From NCBI GenBank assembly GCA_903863845.1, contig CAIPDP010000115.1:1-63590 (forward strand): a DNA stretch of 63,590 nucleotides. The letters are read 5' to 3'. Positions 16,980 through 25,195 of this stretch are shown piece after piece. The stretch comes from an uncultured Mucilaginibacter sp. Lineage in GTDB: Bacteria; Bacteroidota; Bacteroidia; Sphingobacteriales; Sphingobacteriaceae. Numbering within the stretch: the first letter of the stretch is position 1; each line of letters opens with the position of its first letter. The notes below the pieces were generated by a model. It made no database searches. It was given only the letters and a program-made list of their open reading frames with translations, and was not told the origin of the DNA. Position numbers and translations under genes: made by a program.

Positions 16980-18218
16980 TTACTCGGCAATAATAGCTTC
17001 AGCCGCCAAGCGCCCCGATTTTATGGCGGCATTGATCGAGCCATTTAATAAATAATCGCCACAACGATAAACCTGCTCCGACAACCGGATGTCACTGGGT
17101 TCAATCCCATCACTAAAAACCTTATTTTTCGGCAACGCATAAGGAATGTAATAGGATCTGAAATACTGCCAGGTTGGGGCATCGTTAAACCATCGGGCCA
17201 GTTCGTCAATTACTTTGCCAGCTAAAATAAGAGGAGACTGTTGCTGCACGTCACCGAGCACAGAAACTGAGATCAGACTTTTACCTGTTGGTGCGTAGTA
17301 CGGGGATATATTATCCAGCACCACTAGGTTGTTCACCAGTTTAACTTTTGAAGCATTCAACAATACCATAGGAGATCTCAGCGGAGCGCTATCAGCTGTA
17401 AAGTATAAATTCGACACCGGAACACCTTTTACATTACTCCGGGTATAGGGTTTTGGCAGGGATGGTTCGTCAGTAGCTACAAGAATATGTTTGGCGGTAT
17501 AATTTGTGCCCTTATCGGTAAAAACGGTGTTTCCTTCAATGCGGAGTACTTTTTCATTCAAATGGATATCGTTTTTATCTATTGATGCGGCTAATTGCTT
17601 TGGGATCATCCCCATCCCCCTTGCAGGCAGAACGGTACCTCCCTCGCCAAACATTTTAAAAAGGTAAGCAAACATCGTTGAAGGGGTACTTAACTCGTCC
17701 TCCAGAAAAACACCGCCAAAAAAAGGTTTGAAAAAATTGGAAACCATCTTTTCAGAAAAGCCATATTCTTTCAGGTAATCGATTGTTTTTACCGGTTCAT
17801 CTTTAAAAATTTGTGAAATTGACCTGCCTTTTAATTGCATCTTCAAGCCCAGCATCCTGAATTTGTCGCCCAGAGAGCCGGCCGGGGAAGCAATCGTCGT
17901 CCACAACTTCGAAGGTTGGCGAAGCGGATCACTTACTTCTGTAAAACCATTTTCATTGAAAAGAATAGCACCCGGGTCAAAATAACGGAGATCGAGTGCT
18001 TTATAGTCTAATATTGCTTTCGCTTCCGGATAGGCGGTTAACAACACCTGAAAACCACGATCCAACTGAAATCCATTAATGTAATCCGTTCTTACCCGGC
18101 CACCGATATCATCGTCGGCCTCAATTATTTTTACCGAGCGACCTGCTTGCTGCAGCAGTTTTGCTGCTGTAAGGCCACTGATCCCGGCTCCAACGATCAA
18201 GACGTCTGACGATTCCAT
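16980..18218 (-). CDS. FAD-dependent amine-oxidase-like oxidoreductase
   Basis: The 412-residue flavoprotein has the dinucleotide motif [21 protein letters not shown] (residues 6-26, GxGxxG), followed by the [15 protein letters not shown] motif typical of the amine oxidase/protoporphyrinogen oxidase/carotene desaturase group. The C-terminal '[26 protein letters not shown]' is the second FAD-contact segment. It is too short and dissimilar to be a second CrtI. It lies 11 bp after the preceding SDR. Reaction unknown. Its neighbours include desaturase and SDR genes, so a redox step on a carotenoid or lipid is possible. Confidence 0.85.
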   Translation of the reverse strand: MESSDVLIVGAGISGLTAAKLLQQAGRSVKIIEADDDIGGRVRTDYINGFQLDRGFQVLLTAYPEAKAILDYKALDLRYFDPGAILFNENGFTEVSDPLRQPSKLWTTIASPAGSLGDKFRMLGLKMQLKGRSISQIFKDEPVKTIDYLKEYGFSEKMVSNFFKPFFGGVFLEDELSTPSTMFAYLFKMFGEGGTVLPARGMGMIPKQLAASIDKNDIHLNEKVLRIEGNTVFTDKGTNYTAKHILVATDEPSLPKPYTRSNVKGVPVSNLYFTADSAPLRSPMVLLNASKVKLVNNLVVLDNISPYYAPTGKSLISVSVLGDVQQQSPLILAGKVIDELARWFNDAPTWQYFRSYYIPYALPKNKVFSDGIEPSDIRLSEQVYRCGDYLLNGSINAAIKSGRLAAEAIIAE

Positions 18219-18229
18219 TTACTGTTTCT

Positions 18230-18946
18230 TTAATTTTTTCTTAGATGTCCAAGACCGCCATCAACACCAATGATCTGCCCGGTAACCCAACTGCTCTGCT
18301 CAGAAAGCAAAAAGGTAATAGCAGCCGAAATATCTTCCGGTGTACCTATTCGGCCCAGAGGGTGCCTTCCTGCGGATGCCTCACGCCGCTCGGGCGAATT
18401 CAGCAAGGCAGCTGCCAAAGGTGTATCTGTTAATGATGGTGCTACAGCGTTAACCCTTACACCGATTGGTGCAAACTCGGCAGCAAGCGATAAGGCAAGG
18501 CCATTTACGGCGCCCTTAGCAGTAGCAATACTGGCATGAAAACTCATACCTACACTGGCGGCAACCGTACTTACAAGTACTATGGAAGCATTACCCGAAC
18601 GCTTCAATGCAGGTAAGGCCAATTGTATAATTTTAACCGCACCGGCAACGTTGATCCGAAAATCGTTTAACAGATCGGTGGCAGAAACCCGGTTGAAAGG
18701 TTTGAGATTGATGCTACCAACTGAATACACCAGGCCATTTAAACTATCCGGCAAAAACCCTTCAATATTTGCGTTTTCATCAAGTACATCATAATTACGA
18801 TGCAGGATACCGGGCGGCAAGTATTCACCTGCTCTTCTGGAAATGTTATAAACCAGGGCCCCGCCGGCAGATAATCTCTTTACGGTAGACAGCCCAATGC
18901 CTGAACTGCCGCCTACAACCAATATTTGCTTCCCCGCAAAACTCAT
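18230..18946 (-). CDS. Short-chain dehydrogenase/reductase next to folE
   Basis: The 238-residue classical SDR has VVGGSSGIGLSTV (coenzyme motif, residues 10-22), a serine-containing LVSTVAASVG strand and a C-terminal SSWVTGQIIGVDGG. The usual catalytic Tyr of YxxxK is not present: the segment reads FHASIATAKGAVNG, where Ala-Thr precede the lysine and no tyrosine is four residues before it. So either the protein uses another proton donor or it has lost normal activity. It overlaps the folE stop by 4 bp (18943-18946). Sepiapterin-reductase-like activity in a pterin pathway is conceivable but unproven. Confidence 0.85.
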   Translation of the reverse strand: MSFAGKQILVVGGSSGIGLSTVKRLSAGGALVYNISRRAGEYLPPGILHRNYDVLDENANIEGFLPDSLNGLVYSVGSINLKPFNRVSATDLLNDFRINVAGAVKIIQLALPALKRSGNASIVLVSTVAASVGMSFHASIATAKGAVNGLALSLAAEFAPIGVRVNAVAPSLTDTPLAAALLNSPERREASAGRHPLGRIGTPEDISAAITFLLSEQSSWVTGQIIGVDGGLGHLRKN

Positions 18947-19632
18947 TTGCCTATCAGTTTTAAAAACTCAACACGCTGGTCGGCATGCAAAAATTTACCT
19001 CTATATTCAGTAGTTACAGTCGAACTGTCTGGATCATTTACCCCACGCGACGAAACACAATGATGGTATGCATCGATCATTACGGCAACATCATTGGTCC
19101 CCAAAGCCTTACTGATCTCATCTGCTATCTGTACAGTCAGACGCTCCTGTACCTGCGGGCGTTTAGAACAATATTGTACAAGGCGATTTAGCTTCGAAAG
19201 TCCAATCACTTTACCATTGCTGATATAAGCCACATGCGCTTTACCGATGATGGGCACAAAATGGTGTTCGCAATTGCTTTTTACAGCAATATTGCGTTCA
19301 ACCAGCATCTGGTTATAACCGAATTTGTTCTCAAAAAGCGTTATATCGGGTTTATTTGCAGGATTCAATCCGCTGAATATCTCTTTTACATACATTTTGG
19401 CAACACGCTTAGGCGTATCTTTCAGGCTATCATCATTCATATCCAAACCCAGGATATTCATAATGGCTGAAAAATGCTTTTCAATTAATTCGATCTTGGT
19501 GTCATCATCGATCTCAAAAGCATCTGGCTTCAACGGTGTAACAGGCGAATAGTTGTAATTCGCAGGTTCAAGCAGTTCAAGCAAGTCGTCCGATGAATTA
19601 ATACCTGTGTTTTCGGGTGCTTTATTTTTCAT
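18943..19632 (-). CDS. folE: GTP cyclohydrolase I
   Basis: This enzyme converts GTP to dihydroneopterin triphosphate, the first step to folate and other pterins. The 229-residue protein has the family zinc ligands in SNCEHHFVPI and HHCVSSRGV, plus SKLNRLVQYCSKRPQVQERLT. It sits inside the carotenoid operon, 36 bp after the lycopene cyclase and overlapping the following SDR. FolE genes are known members of light-induced regulons controlled by CarH/LitR-type regulators in other bacteria, where the pterin may serve photolyase or cryptochrome cofactors. No photolyase gene is in this window. The N-terminal ~45 residues are a variable extension. Confidence 0.93.
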   Translation of the reverse strand: MKNKAPENTGINSSDDLLELLEPANYNYSPVTPLKPDAFEIDDDTKIELIEKHFSAIMNILGLDMNDDSLKDTPKRVAKMYVKEIFSGLNPANKPDITLFENKFGYNQMLVERNIAVKSNCEHHFVPIIGKAHVAYISNGKVIGLSKLNRLVQYCSKRPQVQERLTVQIADEISKALGTNDVAVMIDAYHHCVSSRGVNDPDSSTVTTEYRGKFLHADQRVEFLKLIGK

Positions 19633-19668
19633 TTTTTGCTATTTCTTTTATTGATATAGATTTAATTT

Positions 19669-20376
19669 TTAACTGAGGACGCGGGCTGAGCTCCATTCGC
19701 GCGACCTGATCCAGGAATAAAACCAGACATTGATCAGAATGAGCCCCATGCCATAAAAAATATCCTCAAAGGGTATGGTCAGCAAACGTAGTCCGATGAT
19801 TCCTTTCGGACTGTACCAAACCACTGGACTGGCAAGCCCCGTGCCGGTCAATAAACCGTTTACAACCAGGAAGGGAATTAATAAAATACCATAGATCAGA
19901 TAGAATTTTGGCATCCAGGTAACTTTATAGTAATTAGCAATAAGCACCAATACCATCAGCAATAGAAAGGCAGATACCGTGTAAGGCTTTGAATACCAAA
20001 TAACTGATAAAACCAGTAAAATTGCTGTAAGTCCGTAATTGATATACTGTATTTTATTTTGAAGATAATCGGCAGAAATTACCCGTGTCAGGCAGTCGAA
20101 CGTAAATACACAAGAATAAGGGATGCAAATAAAAAACAATACCTCTTCTATCGGTAAATTCCCGAGGTAAAGCCCAACAACGTAACTACGATCAAATCCC
20201 CATACGCCCAGATGAACGAATAAACTATCCCACAGCAAATAAAACACAGCTGTGATGAGTATTGCCGGAAGTAATGCGTTCCAATGTTTATACAATTGTA
20301 TTTTAGGGTGAAATGAGAATACGAACGGCACCAGCAAACTCAGCAGGTCGATCAGCAGGTAGGTGTATTTGATCAT
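19669..20376 (-). CDS. crtYcd: Lycopene beta-cyclase of the fused CrtYc/CrtYd (CarR) type
   Basis: This integral membrane enzyme turns lycopene into beta-carotene. The 235-residue protein contains two copies of the lycopene-cyclase domain in one chain, six or seven hydrophobic segments, and the motif PIEEVLFFICIPY (first half) echoed by PFEDIFYGMGLILINVWFY (second half). In Gram-positive bacteria the two halves are separate genes (crtYc, crtYd), while in Bacteroidota they are fused as here. It overlaps the crtZ stop by 4 bp (20373-20376). Confidence 0.9.
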   Translation of the reverse strand: MIKYTYLLIDLLSLLVPFVFSFHPKIQLYKHWNALLPAILITAVFYLLWDSLFVHLGVWGFDRSYVVGLYLGNLPIEEVLFFICIPYSCVFTFDCLTRVISADYLQNKIQYINYGLTAILLVLSVIWYSKPYTVSAFLLLMVLVLIANYYKVTWMPKFYLIYGILLIPFLVVNGLLTGTGLASPVVWYSPKGIIGLRLLTIPFEDIFYGMGLILINVWFYSWIRSREWSSARVLS

Positions 20377-20843
20377 GATTTACCCGTTTTAGCTTCCCTG
20401 AAATATTTCATCGGCACCCATAACATACCAAAGCATTCACCATCCTCCTTGTCAAGGTGTTTGTGATGCATTTTATGAGCACGACGTATGCCACGCAAAT
20501 ACCAATTGTTACTATTGCGGAATATTTTGATGCGTTGATGAATAAAAATATCATGCACCAAAAAATAACAAAAGCCGTAAAGCGTAATACCCAGACCTAT
20601 GTATAGTAAAAAACCGGCTTCAGTATAATTCCCCAATGCCAGGCAAGCAATTCCTGGGGTTGCGAATATGAGGAAGAAGAAGTCGTTATGCTCAAAAAAG
20701 CCATATTCATCTTTTTTATGGTGGTCGCGATGAAGCCCCCATAACGAACCATGCATCAGGTACTTATGGGCCAACCAGGCCACGGCTTCCATAGCAATAA
20801 ATGATACGATTACGATACCTGAATTAACTAATATCCTGATCAT
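20373..20843 (-). CDS. crtZ: Beta-carotene hydroxylase
   Basis: This di-iron membrane hydroxylase adds 3-OH groups to the beta-rings of carotene, giving zeaxanthin. The 156-residue protein has the fatty-acid-hydroxylase histidine clusters: HKYLMH (26-31), HRDHH (38-42), HDIFIH and HKMHH. Four hydrophobic segments are visible. The start overlaps the end of idi by 20 bp. No ketolase (crtW) is found in the operon, so zeaxanthin is the likely end product unless other genes act elsewhere. Confidence 0.92.
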   Translation of the reverse strand: MIRILVNSGIVIVSFIAMEAVAWLAHKYLMHGSLWGLHRDHHKKDEYGFFEHNDFFFLIFATPGIACLALGNYTEAGFLLYIGLGITLYGFCYFLVHDIFIHQRIKIFRNSNNWYLRGIRRAHKMHHKHLDKEDGECFGMLWVPMKYFREAKTGKS

Positions 20844-21360
20844 TTTCCTGTTGTTGATAATAGAATTGCATTACCCGTTCAAAACAAATTTTCAGCCATT
20901 CGGTAAATTTTTCAGGCTCCTGATCCAATTTCTTTTTCAAATCCTCCGGCGATACATATTGCCACGCGGCTACCTCAAGCGGATCAGGAACAGGGATTTG
21001 TTCAGTTGTTCCGAAAAAAACATGATCAAATTCATATTCAGTCAGTTCACCAAATTCAGCCTTGTAAACAAAACTAAAACCCGGTACCAATTCACATTCA
21101 AGCCCCATTTCCTCTTTTAGTCTTCGGCTGGCAGCGTTTATATTTGATTCACCCGGGCGCGGATGACTGCAACAGGCATTGCTCCATTTACCTGCCGAAT
21201 GGTATTTTTCAAAAGCCCTTTGCTGTAACAAAAGTTCCCCTGCCCCATTGAAAATAAATACCGAGAACGCACGGTGGAGTTTACCCAGGCGATGTACAGC
21301 CATCTTTTCCATTGTTCCCAGCATGTTGTCATGCTCATCAACCAATATTACACTTTCCAC
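20824..21360 (-). CDS. idi: Isopentenyl-diphosphate delta-isomerase, type 1
   Basis: This Nudix-fold enzyme interconverts IPP and DMAPP and so feeds isoprenoid units to the carotenoid pathway. The 178-residue protein has the active-site cysteine in WSNACCSHPRPGE, the Nudix-like segment ASRRLKEEMGLE and the glutamate-containing YEFDHVFFG. It starts 12 bp after the unknown exported protein and runs into crtZ. No GGPP synthase gene is in the cluster, so that step must be supplied from elsewhere. Confidence 0.92.
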   Translation of the reverse strand: MESVILVDEHDNMLGTMEKMAVHRLGKLHRAFSVFIFNGAGELLLQQRAFEKYHSAGKWSNACCSHPRPGESNINAASRRLKEEMGLECELVPGFSFVYKAEFGELTEYEFDHVFFGTTEQIPVPDPLEVAAWQYVSPEDLKKKLDQEPEKFTEWLKICFERVMQFYYQQQENDQDIS

Positions 21361-21372
21361 AGTCTTATTATT

Positions 21373-21852
21373 TTAGGGCGCTTTGCTGATCCTTGCTTTC
21401 GGATCTTTAAGAAAAGCTGTTATTTTATTTTTGAATTCGGTATCCGACAGGGTATCCAATGATCTTTCAACCAAAGACCGGTCGACTTCTATATTTTTTT
21501 TATAATCAAGGAACCCTGGAAGGTTTACCTGAATCGAATAACGTATAAACCTTGATTCCATATTCAGTGAATCACGCAAAATGGCGGCTTCAATCAGTTT
21601 TTTGCCTTTGTTAAAACAGGACATTTTGCTGATCGGGCTAAAAACAGTTTTTGCTTTCAACATTTCTGCCGCTCCTTTATAAGCGACCAAAACCGGGTTG
21701 TCGTTTTCCTTGACCGGCTCCAGCATTTGCTCGAATTTCGCCGCCTCCGGCCCCGAATCAGCTGAACGGAAATACTGATCACGGGCATCTTTTACAGAAA
21801 GCATTGCCTGATTACCAGCCAGAAGCAAAATGATGAAGCCGTACAACCTCAT
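21373..21852 (-). CDS. Unknown exported protein inside the carotenoid operon
   Basis: The 159-residue protein has an N-terminal hydrophobic segment (LYGFIILLLAGNQAML), probably a signal peptide. The remaining region is soluble and helical, containing YKGAAEMLKAK and FNKGKKLIEAAILRDSLNMESRFIRYSIQVNLPGFLDYKKNIEVD, which has a tetratricopeptide-like character. Function unknown. It overlaps crtB by 4 bp (21849-21852) and precedes idi by 12 bp, so it is translated together with pigment enzymes. Confidence 0.75.
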   Translation of the reverse strand: MRLYGFIILLLAGNQAMLSVKDARDQYFRSADSGPEAAKFEQMLEPVKENDNPVLVAYKGAAEMLKAKTVFSPISKMSCFNKGKKLIEAAILRDSLNMESRFIRYSIQVNLPGFLDYKKNIEVDRSLVERSLDTLSDTEFKNKITAFLKDPKARISKAP

Positions 21853-22685
21853 ATCATATTCATTTTATGTTTGATAAAAACATCGCAAAGCAATACCATT
21901 TTTCGTGTATTGGATATCCTGAATCGCTTTGAGAAAATGGCGCATGCCCTTGCCAGCTTTATCTTCTCGAACAACTGACGATAATATTGATAAGCCAGAT
22001 ATACACCCCGACGGGACGAATCCGGCAATTGTTTGATACCTGCTAAAGCATCATCTAATTCTAATTCAATTTCCTGTTCAATTATTTGCTTATCAGCTTC
22101 CGTAAAATTGCTAAGGTCGACATTGGGGAAATACGTTCTGTTTAGGTTTTGGTAATCTGCACCTATGTCACGCAAAAAGTTGATCTTTTGGAAGGCCGAT
22201 CCCAATTTCTTAGCTGCCGGCATCAATTCATAATATCGGTTGATATCACCGCCGGTAAAAACAAACAGACACATGAGACCAACAACTTCCGCCGAACCCA
22301 GAATATATTCCTGATATTTTTCAGGGCTGAAGTCTTGCTTTTCAAGGTCCATCTCCATACTTTTCAGAAACAGGTGGATCAACTGGTGGTCTATATGATA
22401 TTGTCTTACCACCTGCTGAAATGAATTCAATATCGGATTTAAACTGATACCGTTTTCGATGGCTTCAAAACAGTCCTTTTTGAATTGCGCCAGTAACGAT
22501 GCTTTGTCATAATCGTGAAAACTATCCACAATCTCATCAGCAAAGCGCACAAAGCCATAGATCGCATAGATCGGATGATGCAATTCCTTGTCCAAAAACC
22601 TGATTCCCAGCGAAAAACTGGTACTGTACCGCTGTGTAGCTATCTTGCTGAACTCGGCCGATAAACGGTCAAATTTCTGTTTCAT
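21849..22685 (-). CDS. crtB: Phytoene synthase
   Basis: This enzyme condenses two GGPP molecules to 15-cis-phytoene, the first committed carotenoid step. The 278-residue protein has the two aspartate-rich substrate-Mg motifs of trans-isoprenyl synthases: FVRFADEIVD (near residue 50) and INFLRDIGADYQNLNRTYFP (near residue 170). Overlaps of 4 bp on both sides (with crtI at 22682 and with the unknown gene at 21852) show tight operon packing. Squalene synthase is the only realistic alternative; the crtI neighbour argues for phytoene. Confidence 0.93.
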   Translation of the reverse strand: MKQKFDRLSAEFSKIATQRYSTSFSLGIRFLDKELHHPIYAIYGFVRFADEIVDSFHDYDKASLLAQFKKDCFEAIENGISLNPILNSFQQVVRQYHIDHQLIHLFLKSMEMDLEKQDFSPEKYQEYILGSAEVVGLMCLFVFTGGDINRYYELMPAAKKLGSAFQKINFLRDIGADYQNLNRTYFPNVDLSNFTEADKQIIEQEIELELDDALAGIKQLPDSSRRGVYLAYQYYRQLFEKIKLARACAIFSKRFRISNTRKMVLLCDVFIKHKMNMI

Positions 22686-24178
22686 ATGCTGTGCAGGTAA
22701 TTAAGTAATTGGTTAGCGGCTACATTCCCCGAAATAATTGCCGGCGGAACTCCCGGCCCGGGCACGGTAAGGTGACCAGCGTAGAATAAATTTTTGATCT
22801 GTTTGTTGCGGATCGATGGCTTAAGGATGGCCGTTTGCCGAAGTGTGTTTGCCAATCCATAAGCGTTACCCCCGAAGGAATTATAATCGTTTTTGAAATC
22901 CGAAACACAATAGCTTTTCTTATAATCCAGGTGATCGCTGAGGCTTTCCCCACAATAAACTTCCAAACGTTTCATGATCATTTCAAAGTATTTCTCCCTT
23001 GTTTCCTCGCTATCCTCCAGCCCTACAGCCAGGGGCATCAGGATAAAAATATTTTCATGCCCAACGGGGGCTACTTTGCTATCAGTTTTAGAGCTACAGC
23101 ATACATAAAAAAGTGGTTTTGTTGGCCATTGGGGTTGTTTGTATATCTGTTGGGCGTGTACCTTCAGATCCTCGTCAAAAAACAAGTTATGGTGCTTCAA
23201 CTTTTTAACTTTCTTTGTTACCCCCAGGTAATAGATCAGGGCCGAGGGGGCCATCACACGCCCTTTCCAATACCGCGGTGTATAATTACGATATTTAGGT
23301 TCAAGCAATTGCTGCTCAATGTGGTGATAGTCGGCTGCGCCGATAATGCCGTCAAAATCCTTTTGGCGGAAGGCCGTCTTGACACTTGTAATTCTATTTT
23401 GTTTGATATTAAAGCCGGTAACAGGCTCCTCCGTATAAAATTTCACACCCTGACGAATTGCTACTTCTTTCATGCCTTCAACCACTTTGCCGAAACCGCC
23501 CATTGGGTACCATGTTCCCAGTTTGAGACCAGCATGGTTCATCAGACTGTACAAAGCTGGTGTATCTTCGGCCATGGCGCCCAGAAAAAGCGCCGGAAAC
23601 TCCATCAATGAGATCAGGCGAGGGTCTTTAAAATACTTCCGAACGTGAGTGCTGAGCGATGTAAACACCTGCAACCTAAACAATCCCTTCACTAACTCCG
23701 CATCAGCAAACTCGCGTATCGAAAGTCCCGGCTTATAAACCAACTTATTCATTCCGACCCTGTATTTAAAGGCAGCTTCCTTCAAAAACAACTTCAATGC
23801 ATCGCTGCTGCCTTTTTCAATTCGTTCGAATAGCCTGAATAAGGCCGGCACACTGGCCGGTACCTCCATCACATCATCCTTCCCAAAAACAATAACATAC
23901 TCAGGGTCCAGTAAACGCAGGTCGTAAAAATCGGCTGGCTTATAACCAAAATCATTAAAAAATTTCTCGAAAACATCCGGCATCCAATACCAGCTCGGAC
24001 CCATATCGAAAAAGTAACCATTAGTGGTGTGCAACTGACGGGCGCGACCACCAATATCTTCATTTTTTTCAAATACCTCAACACTGCAACCTGCTTTTGC
24101 CAGGTAGGCAGCAGCACTCAGCCCGGCAAAACCAGATCCTATAACTGCGATATTTTTGATTGTTGAAACTGAAGACAT
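22682..24178 (-). CDS. crtI: Phytoene desaturase
   Basis: This FAD-dependent desaturase converts phytoene to lycopene in several steps. The 498-residue protein opens with the dinucleotide motif IAVIGSGFAGLSAAAYLAKAG and the VFEKNEDIGGRAR segment. It ends with the CrtI signature NLFYAGHLTVPGPGVPPAIISG. The length is typical. It starts 10 bp after the CarH-like regulator and overlaps crtB by 4 bp. Confidence 0.94.
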   Translation of the reverse strand: MSSVSTIKNIAVIGSGFAGLSAAAYLAKAGCSVEVFEKNEDIGGRARQLHTTNGYFFDMGPSWYWMPDVFEKFFNDFGYKPADFYDLRLLDPEYVIVFGKDDVMEVPASVPALFRLFERIEKGSSDALKLFLKEAAFKYRVGMNKLVYKPGLSIREFADAELVKGLFRLQVFTSLSTHVRKYFKDPRLISLMEFPALFLGAMAEDTPALYSLMNHAGLKLGTWYPMGGFGKVVEGMKEVAIRQGVKFYTEEPVTGFNIKQNRITSVKTAFRQKDFDGIIGAADYHHIEQQLLEPKYRNYTPRYWKGRVMAPSALIYYLGVTKKVKKLKHHNLFFDEDLKVHAQQIYKQPQWPTKPLFYVCCSSKTDSKVAPVGHENIFILMPLAVGLEDSEETREKYFEMIMKRLEVYCGESLSDHLDYKKSYCVSDFKNDYNSFGGNAYGLANTLRQTAILKPSIRNKQIKNLFYAGHLTVPGPGVPPAIISGNVAANQLLNYLHSI

Positions 24179-24188
24179 TCCTAATTAT

Positions 24189-25070
24189 TTAAAGTATTAC
24201 GTTTTCAAATTCGTGTACATCTTTCAGCCATTTCACCTGGCCCGGGTAGTTTAATTCTGACAAAAGCCTTGGATTGCCTGAAGCAAAGATGCTGGCTCCC
24301 GGAAATGTCTCGGCAAGGTTGGTAAGGTATTCCCGGGCTTCATTTACCGGACGAACACGGGTCATGAAAAAAAACAAATTTGCAGGTTCTGTTGCTTCAT
24401 AAGTACTTTTCAAAGCAAACAAAGGAACCTTTGGCCCGAGATAGATTACCTTATTTCCGGCCGATCTCAATAGAAAGCTTGCCAGCAATAATCCAATATC
24501 ATGATCTTCGTCCTCGGGCAAAAAAAGCAGCCAGCTACTATTCGATCGTTCTTCAATTTCACAGGCATCGATAGCAGCATATAGTTTTTGCCGGATAATT
24601 GATGAAAGAAAATGTTCCTGAGAAGGACAAAGTGACTCCTTTCGCCACATCAACCCAAGTCGCACCAGCAAAGGATAGAGAACATATTTATAGGTTTCCA
24701 GTATCCCATTCTGTTCAAATGACTTTACAATTAACTGGTTAACCAGTTGCTCATTGTAAACAAGTCCATTACTGATAATTTGCGAGATATAATATTCGTA
24801 ACGATTTTCGACTGCTATAGTGGCATCAAATTCCTTTTGCAGCATGGCGTCCACTTCCGGCTGGCCCATCGCACAGGCAGTTGATATTTTATGACCCGAA
24901 TAATATAGTCCGGCAATATTTAACAATCTTTTTAGCTGCTCATCATCATAAAAACGCTTATTCCCTGAAGTGCGCGAAGGTTGCAGGGCATTATATCGAC
25001 GCTCCCATATCCGTATATTGTGGGACGAAACGCCAGATAATTGCTCAAGCTCCGATATGGAATATTGCAT
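24189..25070 (-). CDS. carH: CarH/LitR-like B12-dependent photoreceptor repressor
   Basis: The first gene of the carotenoid operon encodes a 293-residue MerR-family regulator. Residues 4-70 form the MerR DNA-binding domain (ISELEQLSGVSSHNIRIWERRYN...GNKRFYDDEQLKRLL). Residues about 85-170 form the helical bundle that caps adenosylcobalamin: W142 followed by E152-H153 reproduces the W-x9-EH signature of CarH. Residues 180-290 are a B12-binding Rossmann domain with the lower-ligand motif ExHxxG (E188, H190, G193), then YLGPKVP. In CarH, AdoB12 drives tetramer binding to DNA in the dark and light breaks the Co-C bond, releasing DNA. This protein keeps the key residues, so light-dependent derepression of the operon is the natural inference. 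It is 10 bp from crtI. Confidence 0.85.
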   Translation of the reverse strand: MQYSISELEQLSGVSSHNIRIWERRYNALQPSRTSGNKRFYDDEQLKRLLNIAGLYYSGHKISTACAMGQPEVDAMLQKEFDATIAVENRYEYYISQIISNGLVYNEQLVNQLIVKSFEQNGILETYKYVLYPLLVRLGLMWRKESLCPSQEHFLSSIIRQKLYAAIDACEIEERSNSSWLLFLPEDEDHDIGLLLASFLLRSAGNKVIYLGPKVPLFALKSTYEATEPANLFFFMTRVRPVNEAREYLTNLAETFPGASIFASGNPRLLSELNYPGQVKWLKDVHEFENVIL

Positions 25071-25124
25071 TTTGTCTAATTATTTATTGGTCAAACTTAG
25101 ACAAAGTTTATCGCTTTCATCAAA
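25071..25124 (-). promoter_or_regulatory. Carotenoid operon promoter and overlapping CarH-type operator
   Basis: On the minus strand a -7 box TAAGTTTG (25092-25099) fits TAnnTTTG, and TTTG at 25121-25124 is a possible -33 with a 21-bp spacer (19 is normal). A perfect 9-bp inverted repeat, TTTGTCTAA (right arm 25097-25105 on the minus strand) and TTAGACAAA (25071-25079), overlaps the -7 box and ends against the start codon. A repressor bound there would block initiation. The long spacer is also reminiscent of MerR-regulated promoters. Confidence 0.6.
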
Positions 25125-25195
25125 AACTTCGGGCTGGATTTAAAAAATGACGCAAAAATGTATTTGGGTCAAAAATGAAATTTGCCCTGTATAAC

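Noticed and set aside
22835..23611. 258-codon plus-strand frame inside crtI
   Set aside because: Antisense shadow of a well-supported gene, with no family match and poor composition.
25071..25195. Possible cobalamin riboswitch before the carH-like gene
   Set aside because: The predicted leader is only about 20 nt, far too short for the riboswitch, and the conserved B12-box is absent.
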